Shown one piece after another: positions 8,122 to 18,576 of a DNA stretch of 64,000 nucleotides. Position numbers and translations under genes: made by a program. The DNA is from Jidongwangia harbinensis (GTDB lineage: Bacteria; Actinomycetota; Actinomycetes; Mycobacteriales; Micromonosporaceae), in NCBI RefSeq assembly GCF_020216025.1, contig NZ_JAIWNC010000003.1, positions 1 through 64,000 on the forward strand, given 5' to 3'. How positions within the stretch are numbered: position 1 is the stretch's first letter; the number at the start of each line of letters is the position of its first letter. Under the pieces are notes generated by a model. The model made no database searches. It saw nothing but the letters and a program-made list of their open reading frames with translations, and was not told where the DNA came from.

Positions 8122-9055
8122 CCACCCCGTCCCGTCGGCGGCCGCGCGGGCGCTGGTGTCCGGCGCGTACGACACCCATGTGCACGTCGCACCCGACGTG
8201 ATGGAACGCCGCATCAACGACGTCGACCTGGCGCGGCGCTTCGCCGACGTGGGCCTCGCCGGCTTCGTCCTCAAGTCGCACTACGTCACGACCGCCGAAC
8301 GGGCCACCGTGGTCCGTACCGCCGTGCCCGGCGTGGACGTGCTCGGCGCGATCACCCTCAACGGATCCATGGGCGGCATGAACCCGGCCGCGGTGGAGAT
8401 CGCCGGCCGGCTCGGCGCCCGGATCGCCTGGATGCCCACCGTTGATTCCCGCAACCAGCGCACCAGCACGGCCGGTGACCTGCCGGGCGCCAAACCGGCG
8501 ATGTGGGGCGCCCTGCAACGCGACCTGCAGGCCCAGGGCATCGTCCCGGACGTGGTCGAGGTACTCGACTCCGACCACACGGTGCTGGCACCGGTACGGC
8601 AGGTGCTGCGGGTGCTGGCCCGGCACGACATGGTGCTGGCCACCGGGCACCTGTCCGGGCCGGAGATTCTGGCCGTGGTCCGGGCCGCGCGGGAGGAGGG
8701 CGTACGCCGCGTCGTCGTCACCCACCCCGAGTTCACCTCGCAACGGCTGTCCGTGCCCGTGCAGCGCGAGCTGGCCGCACAGGGAGCCCTGCTCGAACGG
8801 TGCTTCACCACCCCGCACACCGGCAAGGTGTCGTGGCCGGACCTGTTCGACAACATCCGTCAGGTCGGACCCGAGCACTCGGTGCTCTCCAGCGACCTCG
8901 GTCAGCCGTTCAACCCCCCGGTGGAGGACGGTCTCGCGCTGTTCGCCGACCGTCTTCTGGAGGCCGGTTTCACCGAGGCGGAGGTGCGCACCATGGCGGT
9001 GACGAACTCCCGCGCCCTGGCGGCGGCCCCGTCCCCGGTCGAGGTGTCCGCATGA
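8114..9055 (+). CDS. DUF6282 family metal-dependent hydrolase
   Basis: 313-residue amidohydrolase-like TIM-barrel protein. The opening YDTHVHVAPDVMERRINDVD supplies the HxH metal motif; later acids and histidines occur in FVLKSHYVTTAERA, LATGHLSG, VVTHPEF and VLSSDLGQP, placed like the ligands of the amidohydrolase superfamily. I recognise it as DUF6282. It overlaps the GntR gene by 8 bp and the PIG-L gene by 4 bp (ATGA). In the gallate/protocatechuate 4,5-cleavage pathway, lactone hydrolase LigI and hydratase LigJ also belong to this superfamily, so it may act on a 2-pyrone or keto-acid here; that is inference. Confidence 0.85.
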   Translation: MSDHPVPSAAARALVSGAYDTHVHVAPDVMERRINDVDLARRFADVGLAGFVLKSHYVTTAERATVVRTAVPGVDVLGAITLNGSMGGMNPAAVEIAGRLGARIAWMPTVDSRNQRTSTAGDLPGAKPAMWGALQRDLQAQGIVPDVVEVLDSDHTVLAPVRQVLRVLARHDMVLATGHLSGPEILAVVRAAREEGVRRVVVTHPEFTSQRLSVPVQRELAAQGALLERCFTTPHTGKVSWPDLFDNIRQVGPEHSVLSSDLGQPFNPPVEDGLALFADRLLEAGFTEAEVRTMAVTNSRALAAAPSPVEVSA

Positions 9056-9918
9056 GCGGGAGCGGTGAGGCTACGACCGGGACCACGACGGCGGACGATC
9101 GCCGATCCGCGGAGCGACAGTTGGCACCGAGCGGGAGCGGTGAGGCTACGACCCGGACCACGACGGCGGACGATCGCCGATCCGCGGAGCGACAGTTGGC
9201 ACCGAGCGCCCGCCGGATGCTCGTCGTGGGTGCGCACAGCGCCGACTTCGTCTGGCGTGCCGCCGGCGCGGTCGCCAAGCACACCAGCCGCGGCGGAGAG
9301 GCCCTGGTGGTGGCGCTCTCCTACGGCGAACGCGGCGAGTCCGGCGAACTCTGGAAGGACCCCGACCAGACCGTCGAGAACGTCAAACGGATCCGCCATG
9401 CGGAGGCCGCCACGGCCGCGGCGGCGGTCGGCGCCCGGTTCGAGCCGTTCGATCTCGGCGACTACCCGCTGCGGGTGGGCGACGAGCACATCGACCGGCT
9501 GGCCGCGCTCATCCGTGACTTCGCGCCGCACACGGTGCTCACCCACCCGGACACCGACCCGTTCAACCCCGACCACCCCGCGGCGCACGCCGCCGTCGCC
9601 CTGTCCCGCCAGCTCACCGCGGGAGCCGGGGTGGCCAGCGGCTTCCACACCGTGGCGCCGAGCGAGTTCCTGGCCTTCGAGCCGCACCAGCCGGAACTGT
9701 GCGGCTTCGTGCCCACCGTGTTCGTGGACATCACCGACGTGATGCCGGCCAAGCGCGAAGCGATGGCGGCCATGGGCGCACAGAGTTACCTGCGCGAGTA
9801 CTACACCCAGCGGGCCGAGCACCGCGCCAACCACGCCCGCAAGGTCACCGGCAACAAGGCGATCCAGTACGCCGAGGCGTTCCAGCGGCTCATCCCGAAC
9901 GTGGTGGACGCGCTGTGA
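9052..9918 (+). CDS. PIG-L (LmbE) family protein, GalB-like 4-oxalomesaconate hydratase candidate
   Basis: 288 residues. After an odd N-terminal extension of two 25-residue repeats (residues 2-51) comes a PIG-L fold: VGAHSADFVWRAAG (zinc site usually HxDD, here HSADF), SYGERGESGELW, and HPDTDPFNPDHPAAH. From memory, SYGERGES, FEPHQPELC and EYYTQRAEHRA resemble GalB of Pseudomonas putida, the zinc-dependent 4-oxalomesaconate hydratase, more than sugar deacetylases. The next gene is a GalC-like aldolase that would cleave the hydratase product, which supports this. The ATG overlaps the upstream stop. The repeat extension is probably not part of the catalytic fold. Confidence 0.82.
   Translation: MSGSGEATTGTTTADDRRSAERQLAPSGSGEATTRTTTADDRRSAERQLAPSARRMLVVGAHSADFVWRAAGAVAKHTSRGGEALVVALSYGERGESGELWKDPDQTVENVKRIRHAEAATAAAAVGARFEPFDLGDYPLRVGDEHIDRLAALIRDFAPHTVLTHPDTDPFNPDHPAAHAAVALSRQLTAGAGVASGFHTVAPSEFLAFEPHQPELCGFVPTVFVDITDVMPAKREAMAAMGAQSYLREYYTQRAEHRANHARKVTGNKAIQYAEAFQRLIPNVVDAL
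9055..9204 (+). repeat. 75-bp coding element, tandem duplicate
   Basis: Two near-identical 75-bp copies (9055-9129 and 9130-9204) begin GCGGGAGCGGTGAGG after AG and end TTGGCACCG. They differ by one or two bases and encode SGSGEATT...AERQLAP twice, immediately after the start codon of the PIG-L gene. A third, more diverged copy lies at 18576-18646, again directly after the start codon of an unrelated gene. The element carries no domain and looks like an inserted, expandable sequence. Confidence 0.9.
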
Positions 9919-10541
9919 CCGCCGGACACCAGGACCTCGCCGCCGCCGGTGTCGCGACCGTCTACGAGGCGGCCGGACGGCGCGGTCTTCTCGACACCGA
10001 CCTCGAACAGCTCGTTCCGGGCAGCCGGGTGGCCGGTCCGGCCCGTACCGTCCGGTGCGGGCAGGACGACAACCGCGCCGTGCACGAGGCCATGACCCGG
10101 CTGCGCCCCGGCGAGATCCTGGTGCTCACCATGCCGCGTCCCGCACCGGTCGCGCTGATCGGTGAGCTGCTCGCCACCCAGGCCCAGGTCCGCGGCGCGG
10201 CCGGCATTCTGGTCGACGCCGCCGTACGGGACGTGGACGACCTGCGCCGGCTGGGCCTGCCGGTCTGGGCACGATGGCGCCGTGTGCGGGGTGCCGCCAA
10301 GGACGTCCGCGGTGAGCTCGACGTACCGGTCCGGGTGGGCGGCGCGACCATCGCCCCCGGCGACATCGTGATCCTGGACGCCGACGGCGGCGTGGTCGTG
10401 CCGCCGGAGACCGTGGACCAGGTCGCCGTGGCGGTCGCCGCGCGGCTCGACCGGGAGGCCACCATGCGGGCCCGGCTGGCGGCCGGCGAACTGTCCTACG
10501 ACATCCACGGCCTGCGGACGGCCGACGAGGTCGGCTCCTGA
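9915..10541 (+). CDS. RraA-like HMG/CHA aldolase family protein (GalC/LigK-like)
   Basis: 208-residue member of the RraA/4-hydroxy-4-methyl-2-oxoglutarate aldolase family. Core signature: TVYEAAGRRGLLDTDLEQLVPG, VALIGELLATQAQVRGAAG, and VDAAVRDVDDLRRLGLPVWA, giving the Arg and Asp that bind substrate and divalent metal. APGDIVILDADGGVVVPP is also typical. Such enzymes cleave 4-carboxy-4-hydroxy-2-oxoadipate to pyruvate plus oxaloacetate, the step after a GalB hydratase, matching the gene before it. The GTG start overlaps the PIG-L stop (GTGA). Last gene of the operon, convergent with the HAD gene 2 bp away. Confidence 0.88.
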   Translation: MTAGHQDLAAAGVATVYEAAGRRGLLDTDLEQLVPGSRVAGPARTVRCGQDDNRAVHEAMTRLRPGEILVLTMPRPAPVALIGELLATQAQVRGAAGILVDAAVRDVDDLRRLGLPVWARWRRVRGAAKDVRGELDVPVRVGGATIAPGDIVILDADGGVVVPPETVDQVAVAVAARLDREATMRARLAAGELSYDIHGLRTADEVGS

Positions 10542-10543
10542 CC

Positions 10544-11320
10544 TCAGATCTCGTCGATCAGGTCGGCCACCGAGTTGACGACCCGGGACGGCCGGTACGG
10601 GTACCGCTCGCTCTCCTCCCGGGTGCTGATCCCGGTCAGCACCAGGATGGTCTCCAGCCCCGCCTCCAGCCCGCACAGCACGTCGGTGTCCATCCGGTCG
10701 CCGATCATCGCGGTGCTCTCGGAGTGCCCGTCGATGGTGTTCAGCGCGGACCGCATCATCATCGGGTTCGGCTTGCCGACGAAGTACGGCTCCACCCCGG
10801 TCGCCTTGGAGATCATCGCGGCGACCGAGCCGGCGGCCGGCAGCGCGCCCTCGTTGGACGGGCCGGTGGCGTCCGGGTTGGTGCAGATGAACCGGGCCCC
10901 GTCGTTGATCAGCCGGACCGCCTTGGTGATCGACTCGAAGCTGTAGGTGCGGGTCTCCCCCAGCACCACGTAATCCGGTGCGAACTCGGTGAGCACGTAG
11001 CCGGCCGCGTGCATCGCCGTGGTGAGGCCGGCCTCACCGATCACGTACGCGGTGCCGCCGGGCCGCTGGTCGGCCAGGAACTGCGCGGTGGCCAGCGCCG
11101 CGGTCCAGATCGACTGCTCCGGTACGACGATGCCGATCCGGCTCAGCCGGGCCTGCAGGTCGCGCGGCGTGTAGATCGAGTTGTTCGTCAGGATCAGAAA
11201 CGGCTTCCCGGACGTCTTCATCCGGTGGACGAACTCGGGCGCGCCGGGAACCGGCACACCCTCGTGGACGAGTACCCCGTCCATGTCGGTGAGCCAGCTC
11301 TCGATGGCCTTGCGTTCCAT
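10544..11320 (-). CDS. HAD-IIA family hydrolase (NagD-like)
   Basis: 258-residue HAD-superfamily phosphatase of subclass IIA. Motif I is WLTDMDGVLV (nucleophile Asp and acid Asp), motif II ILTNNS, motif III around GKPNPMMMRSAL, and motif IV MIGDRMDTDVLCGLEAG; the cap lies between motifs II and III, as in NagD and pyridoxal/nucleotide phosphatases. The substrate is a small phosphorylated metabolite, not specified. The ATG overlaps the stop of ferrochelatase (ATGA) and is preceded by GGGAG, so it is translationally coupled to hemH. Confidence 0.93.
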   Translation of the reverse strand: MERKAIESWLTDMDGVLVHEGVPVPGAPEFVHRMKTSGKPFLILTNNSIYTPRDLQARLSRIGIVVPEQSIWTAALATAQFLADQRPGGTAYVIGEAGLTTAMHAAGYVLTEFAPDYVVLGETRTYSFESITKAVRLINDGARFICTNPDATGPSNEGALPAAGSVAAMISKATGVEPYFVGKPNPMMMRSALNTIDGHSESTAMIGDRMDTDVLCGLEAGLETILVLTGISTREESERYPYRPSRVVNSVADLIDEI

Positions 11321-12390
11321 CACGTCGCTCCCTGTGCCGCACCCGGCTGCGCCGGTCCGCCCCGGCCGGCACCCGGCCGCTTCGGCGGAGGGCAACAGAT
11401 GGCCGGGCACGTGTCCCAGACCGGGAGCGTACCGAGCCGCTCGCGACCGGCACCGTCGGTGCGCTCCTGCACCAGTTCCCGGATCATCGCCACGAAGCGC
11501 GGATCGGTGCCGGGCGTCGCCGCACGGGCGTACCCCAGACTCAGATCCCGGGCCGTGTCGGCGGCCTCGTTGTCGAGGTCCCACAGCACCTCGAGATGGT
11601 CGGAGACGAACCCGATCGGGCTCACCACCACGTCCGTGACGCCCTTGGCGGCCAGGTCGGCGAGGTGGTCGTTGATGTCCGGATCGAGCCACGGCACCTG
11701 CGGCGGGCCGGAGCGGCTCTGCCAGACCAGGTCCCACGGCAGGTCCGGGGCGGACCCGGCGTGCACCAGGGCGGCGGTCTCGTGCAGCTGCGCGGTGTAC
11801 CGGCCGCCCTCCGGCCCGGCCGTCTCGGCCATGGTGACCGGGATCGAGTGGGCGGTGAAGACCAGCCGGGTGGTCGCCCGCCGGGCCGGGTCCAGCTCGG
11901 CGAGCGCGGTGCGCACCGCGTCGGTGTGCGGGCCGACGAAGCCGGGATGATCGTGGAACTGCCGCAGCTTCGCGATCCGCGGCGCCCGCGGGCCGACGTG
12001 CGCCCGGGCCGCGGCGATGTCCTCCCAGTACTGCTTGCAGGACGAATAGCCACCGTACGCGCTGGTCGCGAACCCGAGCGCGGACTCGATCCCGTCGTCC
12101 CGCATCCGCGCCACGGTGTCGGCCAGCATCGGCGCCCAGTTCCGGTTGCCCCAGTAGGTGGGCAGCGTCACGCCGTGCGCGGCGAACTCCGCGTCCACCG
12201 CGGCGAGCAGGTCCCGGCACTGCTGGTTGATCGGCGACACCCCGCCGAAGTGGTAGTAGTGCTCGGCCACCTCGGCCAGACGTTCATCGGGTACGCCGCG
12301 CCCGCGCGTCACGTTGCGCAGGAACGGCATCACATCGTCGGGGTGCTCGGGGCCACCGAAGGACAGCAGGAGGAACGCGTCGTACGCCAC
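11320..12390 (-). CDS. hemH: ferrochelatase / coproporphyrin ferrochelatase
   Basis: 356-residue ferrochelatase inserting iron into the porphyrin (in actinobacteria generally coproporphyrin III, the coproheme route). Visible features: AFLLLSFGGPEHPDDV at the N-terminus, GNRNWAPMLADT, ATSAYGGYSSCKQYWED, FTAHSIPVTM (catalytic His) and SPIGFVSDHLEVLWDLDNEA. Cysteines in SSCKQYW and the C-terminal CPAICC match the [2Fe-2S] ligands of actinobacterial enzymes. The GTG at 12390 has GGGAGG eight bases upstream and removes 21 unconserved residues of a longer frame. Downstream of fabG-fabI as in mycobacteria (hemZ), but with an LPXTG gene in between. Confidence 0.95.
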   Translation of the reverse strand: MAYDAFLLLSFGGPEHPDDVMPFLRNVTRGRGVPDERLAEVAEHYYHFGGVSPINQQCRDLLAAVDAEFAAHGVTLPTYWGNRNWAPMLADTVARMRDDGIESALGFATSAYGGYSSCKQYWEDIAAARAHVGPRAPRIAKLRQFHDHPGFVGPHTDAVRTALAELDPARRATTRLVFTAHSIPVTMAETAGPEGGRYTAQLHETAALVHAGSAPDLPWDLVWQSRSGPPQVPWLDPDINDHLADLAAKGVTDVVVSPIGFVSDHLEVLWDLDNEAADTARDLSLGYARAATPGTDPRFVAMIRELVQERTDGAGRERLGTLPVWDTCPAICCPPPKRPGAGRGGPAQPGAAQGAT

Positions 12391-12517
12391 CCCGCCATCC
12401 TCCCTCGCCGCCCGGCCGGCGGCGAGGTCACCCCACGGGGTGGTGAGAACCACCGCTCCGCGGCGTCAGGATCACCGTGGACCTGGTCGCGCGCTCACCA
12501 GATCCACGGATCAGAAC

Positions 12518-13969
12518 CTAGGCGTCCTGACCGCGGGGACGGGCCGCGACCCGCAGCGCCGCCCCGCCGACCATCAGGATCTGCGACATGGCGATCATGG
12601 CGAGCACCTCCGGGCCGGTGGTGGGCAAGGTGTCGTCGTCGTCCGCCGTCTGCGCCCGCGGGTACGCCTCGGCCTGCGCGCCGCCCGCCCCGGCCTGCGG
12701 CAGGTTGTCGGCACTGGTGCCGCCCGTGTCCGAGCTGTCGTCCGGCGGATCGGCGGTGTCCGACGGCGTCCGCGCCGCGGCACGCTCCAGGGTCCGGGCC
12801 TGGCCGGCGGCCGCCGCCACGGGCGCCTGCGGGGTGGGCTCCGGCACTGCGGACAGATCGGCACCCTGCCAGGCGATCGAACGGGGAGCCCCGGTGGGCG
12901 CGCAGCCCAGATCCGGGCAGCCGAGTTCGGTGGCCAGCCGGTGGAAGATCGGGGCGGCCTGGGCGTCGAGTTCCGGCGGGTCGGCCGGCAGCGCCTCGGT
13001 CAGGGGGGATGCGCCGGTGGGCTCGGCCCCGGTGAGCGGCGCGGCCCCGCCGGCGGGCCGGGCGTCCGGTTCGGCCGCCTGGTCAGCAGGCCGGGCGGCC
13101 GGGGCCGGGGCGGCCGGGGCGGCCGGCGCAGCAGGCCGAGCGGCCGGAGCAGCGGGCCGAGCGGCCGGAGCAGCGGGCCGAGCTGCCGGAGCGGCCGGCC
13201 GGGCCACGGGTGGAGCGGCGGCCGGTTCGATCGAGCCGGTCGTCGACGGCTCGGCGGTGTCGGCCGAGGGCTTGGGGTCGTCCACGGGAGCATCGGTCTG
13301 CGCGCCCGGCTCGTCCCGATTGTCCGCGGGCGGCTCGTCCTCCGGATCGTCCCGCACGTCCGCCGGCCGCTCACCCCCGCCGTCCGGCTCAGCCTCAGCG
13401 CCCGGCTCAACCTCAGCGCCCGGCTCAACCTCAGCGCCCGGCTCAACCTCAGCGCCCGGCTCAACCTCAGCGCCCGGCTTAACCTCAGCGCCCGACTGGT
13501 CCGAAGAACCGGGCTGATCCGAAGAACCGGACTGATCCGACGAGCCCGATTTATCCGAGGAGCTCGACTTATCCGAGGAGCCCGAAGGACCCGACGAGTC
13601 CGACTGATCTGACGAGTCCGACTGATCCGAAGCGTCCGACTGATCTGAAGCGTCCGACTGATCCGAAGCGTCTGACGAACCCGACGAGCCCGACTGCGCC
13701 GAAGAACTCGACTGGGCCGGCGGGTCGGGTTCGGCCGATGCGTCCGGGTCGGGTTCGGCCGATCCCTCGGCGTCGCCGGTACCGCCCCAACGGTCGGTCG
13801 CCGTGTCCCCCGGATCCACCGGGGCGGACACGTCGGCCCCCGGCCCGAAGTCGGACGCCTCGGTGATCGTCGGGAGACCGGTCAACGCGGCCGTTGCCGC
13901 GATGCCGGCCAGCACGGTCAGTCGCCGGACGCCCCGGCGGGATCCGGATCGTACGCGCCTCTTCGCCAC
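12518..13969 (-). CDS. LPXTG cell-wall-anchored repetitive surface protein
   Basis: 483-residue secreted protein. A twin-basic signal peptide (RRVRSGSRRGVRRL then a hydrophobic stretch) begins it. A low-complexity stalk follows: Ser/Asp repeats of DASDQSD/SGSSDQ type (about residues 85-155), repeats of EPGAEV (about 155-195), an acidic region, and RPAAPAA repeats (about 255-300). A small semi-globular part has a Cys pair (LGCPDLGC). The C-terminus is a sortase signal: DDDDTLPTTG, a hydrophobic helix and a basic tail RPRGQDA. It is probably a sortase-anchored wall protein with a flexible stalk. No catalytic domain is seen. It separates fabI from hemH. Confidence 0.88.
   Translation of the reverse strand: MAKRRVRSGSRRGVRRLTVLAGIAATAALTGLPTITEASDFGPGADVSAPVDPGDTATDRWGGTGDAEGSAEPDPDASAEPDPPAQSSSSAQSGSSGSSDASDQSDASDQSDASDQSDSSDQSDSSGPSGSSDKSSSSDKSGSSDQSGSSDQPGSSDQSGAEVKPGAEVEPGAEVEPGAEVEPGAEVEPGAEAEPDGGGERPADVRDDPEDEPPADNRDEPGAQTDAPVDDPKPSADTAEPSTTGSIEPAAAPPVARPAAPAARPAAPAARPAAPAARPAAPAAPAAPAPAARPADQAAEPDARPAGGAAPLTGAEPTGASPLTEALPADPPELDAQAAPIFHRLATELGCPDLGCAPTGAPRSIAWQGADLSAVPEPTPQAPVAAAAGQARTLERAAARTPSDTADPPDDSSDTGGTSADNLPQAGAGGAQAEAYPRAQTADDDDTLPTTGPEVLAMIAMSQILMVGGAALRVAARPRGQDA
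13388..13495 (-). repeat. 18-bp tandem coding repeat
   Basis: Six near-perfect 18-bp units (plus-strand reading CTCAGCGCCCGGCTCAAC) inside the LPXTG gene, translated as EPGAEV-like hexapeptides. A looser Ser/Asp repeat built on CCGACTGATCCGAAGCGT continues to about 13700. Both are in frame, so copy-number change would alter stalk length without frameshift. Confidence 0.9.
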
Positions 13970-14033
13970 GAACCGAACGTTAGGCCCGCCGGAGCGGCCG
14001 GGTGACGCTTTTCCGAAGAATCCTCACGGACGG

Positions 14034-14801
14034 TCAGGCGCCCAGCGCGTGATACCCGCCGTCCACGTGCACGATCTCGCCGGTCGTCGCCGGGAACCAG
14101 TCGGACAGCAGCGCGCACACCGCCTTGGCGGCCGGCTCCTTGTCGTCCAGGTCCCAGCCGAGCGGCGCCCGTTCCACCCAGGCGTCCTCGAACTGCTCGA
14201 AGCCGGGGATCGACTTGGCCGCCATGGTGCGCAGCGGCCCGGCCGACACCAGGTTGCTGCGGATGCCCTGCTTGCCCAGGTGCAGCGCAAGGTAGCGGGA
14301 CGCCGACTCCAGACCGGCCTTGGCCACGCCCATCCAGTCGTAGACCGGCCACGCCTTGGTGGCGTCGAACGTCAACCCTACGATGCTGCCGCCCGGCTGC
14401 ATCAGCGGCAGGCAGGCGGTCGCCAGAGACTTGTACGAGTACGTCGACACGTGCAGCGCGGTGGCCACGTCGTCCCACTGCGCGTTCAGGAACTCGCCGC
14501 CGAGCACGCTCTGCGGGGCGAACCCGATCGAGTGGACCACGCCGTCCAGGCCGTCGGTGTGCTCGCGGACCTTGTCCGGCAGGCCGGCCAGGTGGTCCGG
14601 GCTGGTCACGTCGAGTTCGATGATCGGCGCCGGCTGGGGCAGCCGCTTGGCGATCCGCTCGACCAGCGAGAGCCGGCCGTAGCCGGTGAGGATCACGGTC
14701 GCGCCGCTTTCCTGGGCCAGCTTCGCCGTCGAGAAGGCGATCGAGGCGTCGGTGATGACACCGGTGACGAGCAGCCGCTTGCCGGCCAGCAGTCCAGACA
14801 C
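14034..14801 (-). CDS. fabI: enoyl-[acyl-carrier-protein] reductase FabI/InhA
   Basis: 255-residue short-chain dehydrogenase catalysing the last, NADH-dependent reduction in FAS-II elongation. The cofactor segment GKRLLVTGVITDASIAFSTA is the FabI/InhA form of the glycine motif, VVHSIGFAPQ follows, and the catalytic Tyr/Lys pair lies in YDWMGVAKAGLES. The product VSAGPLRTMAAKSIPGFEQF matches the substrate loop of InhA. It is 23 bp downstream of fabG, the mabA-inhA order of mycobacteria. The ATG at 14801 fits family length. Confidence 0.96.
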   Translation of the reverse strand: MSGLLAGKRLLVTGVITDASIAFSTAKLAQESGATVILTGYGRLSLVERIAKRLPQPAPIIELDVTSPDHLAGLPDKVREHTDGLDGVVHSIGFAPQSVLGGEFLNAQWDDVATALHVSTYSYKSLATACLPLMQPGGSIVGLTFDATKAWPVYDWMGVAKAGLESASRYLALHLGKQGIRSNLVSAGPLRTMAAKSIPGFEQFEDAWVERAPLGWDLDDKEPAAKAVCALLSDWFPATTGEIVHVDGGYHALGA

Positions 14802-14824
14802 GAATTCTCCAGGATCTCGAGAGC

Positions 14825-16951
<2,127 letters not shown>

Positions 16952-16955
<4 letters not shown>

Positions 16956-17611
16956 TCAAGGTGTTGATCGCCGACGACCAGGCGATGGTGCGGCAGGGCT
17001 TCGGCGCGCTGCTCGCCGCCCAGCCGGACCTGCTGGTGGTCGGCGACGCCGCGGACGGCGAGGCGGCGATCACCGCGGCCCGGCGACTGGACCCGGACGT
17101 GGTGCTGATGGACGTGCGGATGCCGGTGCTGGACGGCCTGGAGGCGACCCGGCGGCTGCTGAACGGCCGGACGGACGGCCCGCGGGTGCTCATCCTCACC
17201 ACGTTCGACCTCGACGACTACGTGTACGAGGCGTTGCGCGCCGGAGCCAGCGGCTTCCTGCTCAAGGACGCGCCCGCGGCCGACCTGGTGCACGCGGTAC
17301 GGGTGGTGGCGTCCGGCGAGGCGCTGCTGGCGCCGTCGGTCACCCGCCGGCTGATCGCCGAGTTCGCCGCCCGCCCGCACGCCGACCGGCCCCGGCCCAC
17401 CGCCCTGCAGGCACTCACCCCGCGGGAGACCGACGTGCTGCGGCTGATCGCCCGCGGCCGGTCCAATCAGGAGATCGCCGCCGACCTGGTGGTGGCCGAG
17501 CAGACCGTGAAGACCCACGTGGGGCGCATCCTGGGCAAGCTCGGCCTGCGGGACCGGGCCCAGGCCGTGGTGTTCGCGTACGAGACCGGTCTGGTCGCGG
17601 TCGGCGGGTAG
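16952..17611 (+). CDS. response regulator, NarL/FixJ (LuxR-type HTH) family
   Basis: 219-residue DNA-binding response regulator. The receiver domain has acidic pocket ADDQAMVRQGF, phospho-acceptor Asp54 in VVLMDVRMPVLDG, switch Thr in ILTTFDLDDYV and Lys in FLLKDAP. A LuxR-type HTH follows (LTPRETDVLRLIARGRSNQE, VVAEQTVKTHVGRILGKLGL). ATG overlaps the kinase stop. Targets cannot be read from this window, but the secreted hydrolase and acyltransferase genes just downstream are candidates. Confidence 0.96.
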
Positions 17612-17685
17612 CACCCGGGTACCGGGCTCCGGACCACGCCGGAGTGTGACGACCGGGCACCGGCCCGCGCCGGACGCTGCCGGGC

Positions 17686-18576
17686 ATGCGAACAGTCCTC
17701 CTGCTCGGCGGCGCCACCCTGATGGCTTTGATGCTTCCCGGTGCGCCGGCCGCCCCCGTACCGACCCTGCCCGCCTTCGCCGACGCGTACCGGTCCGCGA
17801 CCGCCGCCATGCACGCGGCCGGACCGCCGTACGCCACCTGGGCCGCCGCCGGCCGCCGGTTCCTGGCGTTCGATCCGCGCGGCGACGGCACCGCGGCCGA
17901 GGTGATCGGCGACCTGGCCACCGCCGACCGGATCGCGGTGCTGGTGCCCGGTGCGGACACCGCGCTGCCGGACTTCGACCGGGGGCTGGGCGGCGTGGCC
18001 CGGCGGGCGCCGGCGACCCAGGCCCGGGCGCTGTACCGGCAGTTGCGGGCGGCCCACCCGGATGCCCGCGTCGCGGTGGTGGCGTGGCTCGGCTACGACA
18101 CCCCGGACGGCACCAGCCTGGACGTGGTGCGCGAGTCCGCGGCCCGGAACGGCGCCCGGGCGCTGACCGGGTTCGTGCGCGGCCTGGTGGCGCAGCGGCC
18201 GGGCGCCGCGGTCACGCTGGTCGGCCACAGTTACGGCGCGATCGTGGTCGGGCTGGCCGCGCCGGACCTGCCCGAGGTGGGTGACCTGGTGGCGCTGGGC
18301 GCGCCCGGGATGGGCGCCGGCCGGGCGGCCGACCTGGGCGGCGCGCGGGTGTGGGCGGCGCTGGCCCCGGCCGACTGGATCCGCCGGGTGCCCGCGGTCC
18401 GCCTGCTCGACCTGGGGCACGGCCGCCGCCCGTCCGCACCGGCGTTCGGTGCCCGGCCGCTGCCCACGGCCGGGGTGTCCGGCCACGACGGCTATCTGGT
18501 GCCCGGAAGCGCCACACTGGACGCGGTGGCCGAGGTCGTCCTGGGCCGCATGGCCGATACGGAGGCCGCCCGATGA
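17686..18576 (+). CDS. secreted alpha/beta hydrolase, DUF1023-like
   Basis: 296 residues with an N-terminal signal peptide (MRTVLLLGGATLMALMLPGAPAAP). The alpha/beta-hydrolase core has strand-nucleophile elbow VTLVGHSYGAIVVG (Ser nucleophile), an earlier Asp-rich strand IAVLVPGADTALPDFD, and a late His in SGHDGYLVPGS. VVAWLGYDTPDGTS is characteristic of the actinobacterial DUF1023 group. Likely an extracytoplasmic esterase or lipase; substrate unknown. Its stop overlaps the next start (ATGA). Confidence 0.87.
   Translation: MRTVLLLGGATLMALMLPGAPAAPVPTLPAFADAYRSATAAMHAAGPPYATWAAAGRRFLAFDPRGDGTAAEVIGDLATADRIAVLVPGADTALPDFDRGLGGVARRAPATQARALYRQLRAAHPDARVAVVAWLGYDTPDGTSLDVVRESAARNGARALTGFVRGLVAQRPGAAVTLVGHSYGAIVVGLAAPDLPEVGDLVALGAPGMGAGRAADLGGARVWAALAPADWIRRVPAVRLLDLGHGRRPSAPAFGARPLPTAGVSGHDGYLVPGSATLDAVAEVVLGRMADTEAAR

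Noticed and set aside
12428..12441. CACCCC-AC-GGGGTG hairpin upstream of ferrochelatase
   Set aside because: Short, GC-rich inverted repeats are expected by chance here; nothing ties it to a function.
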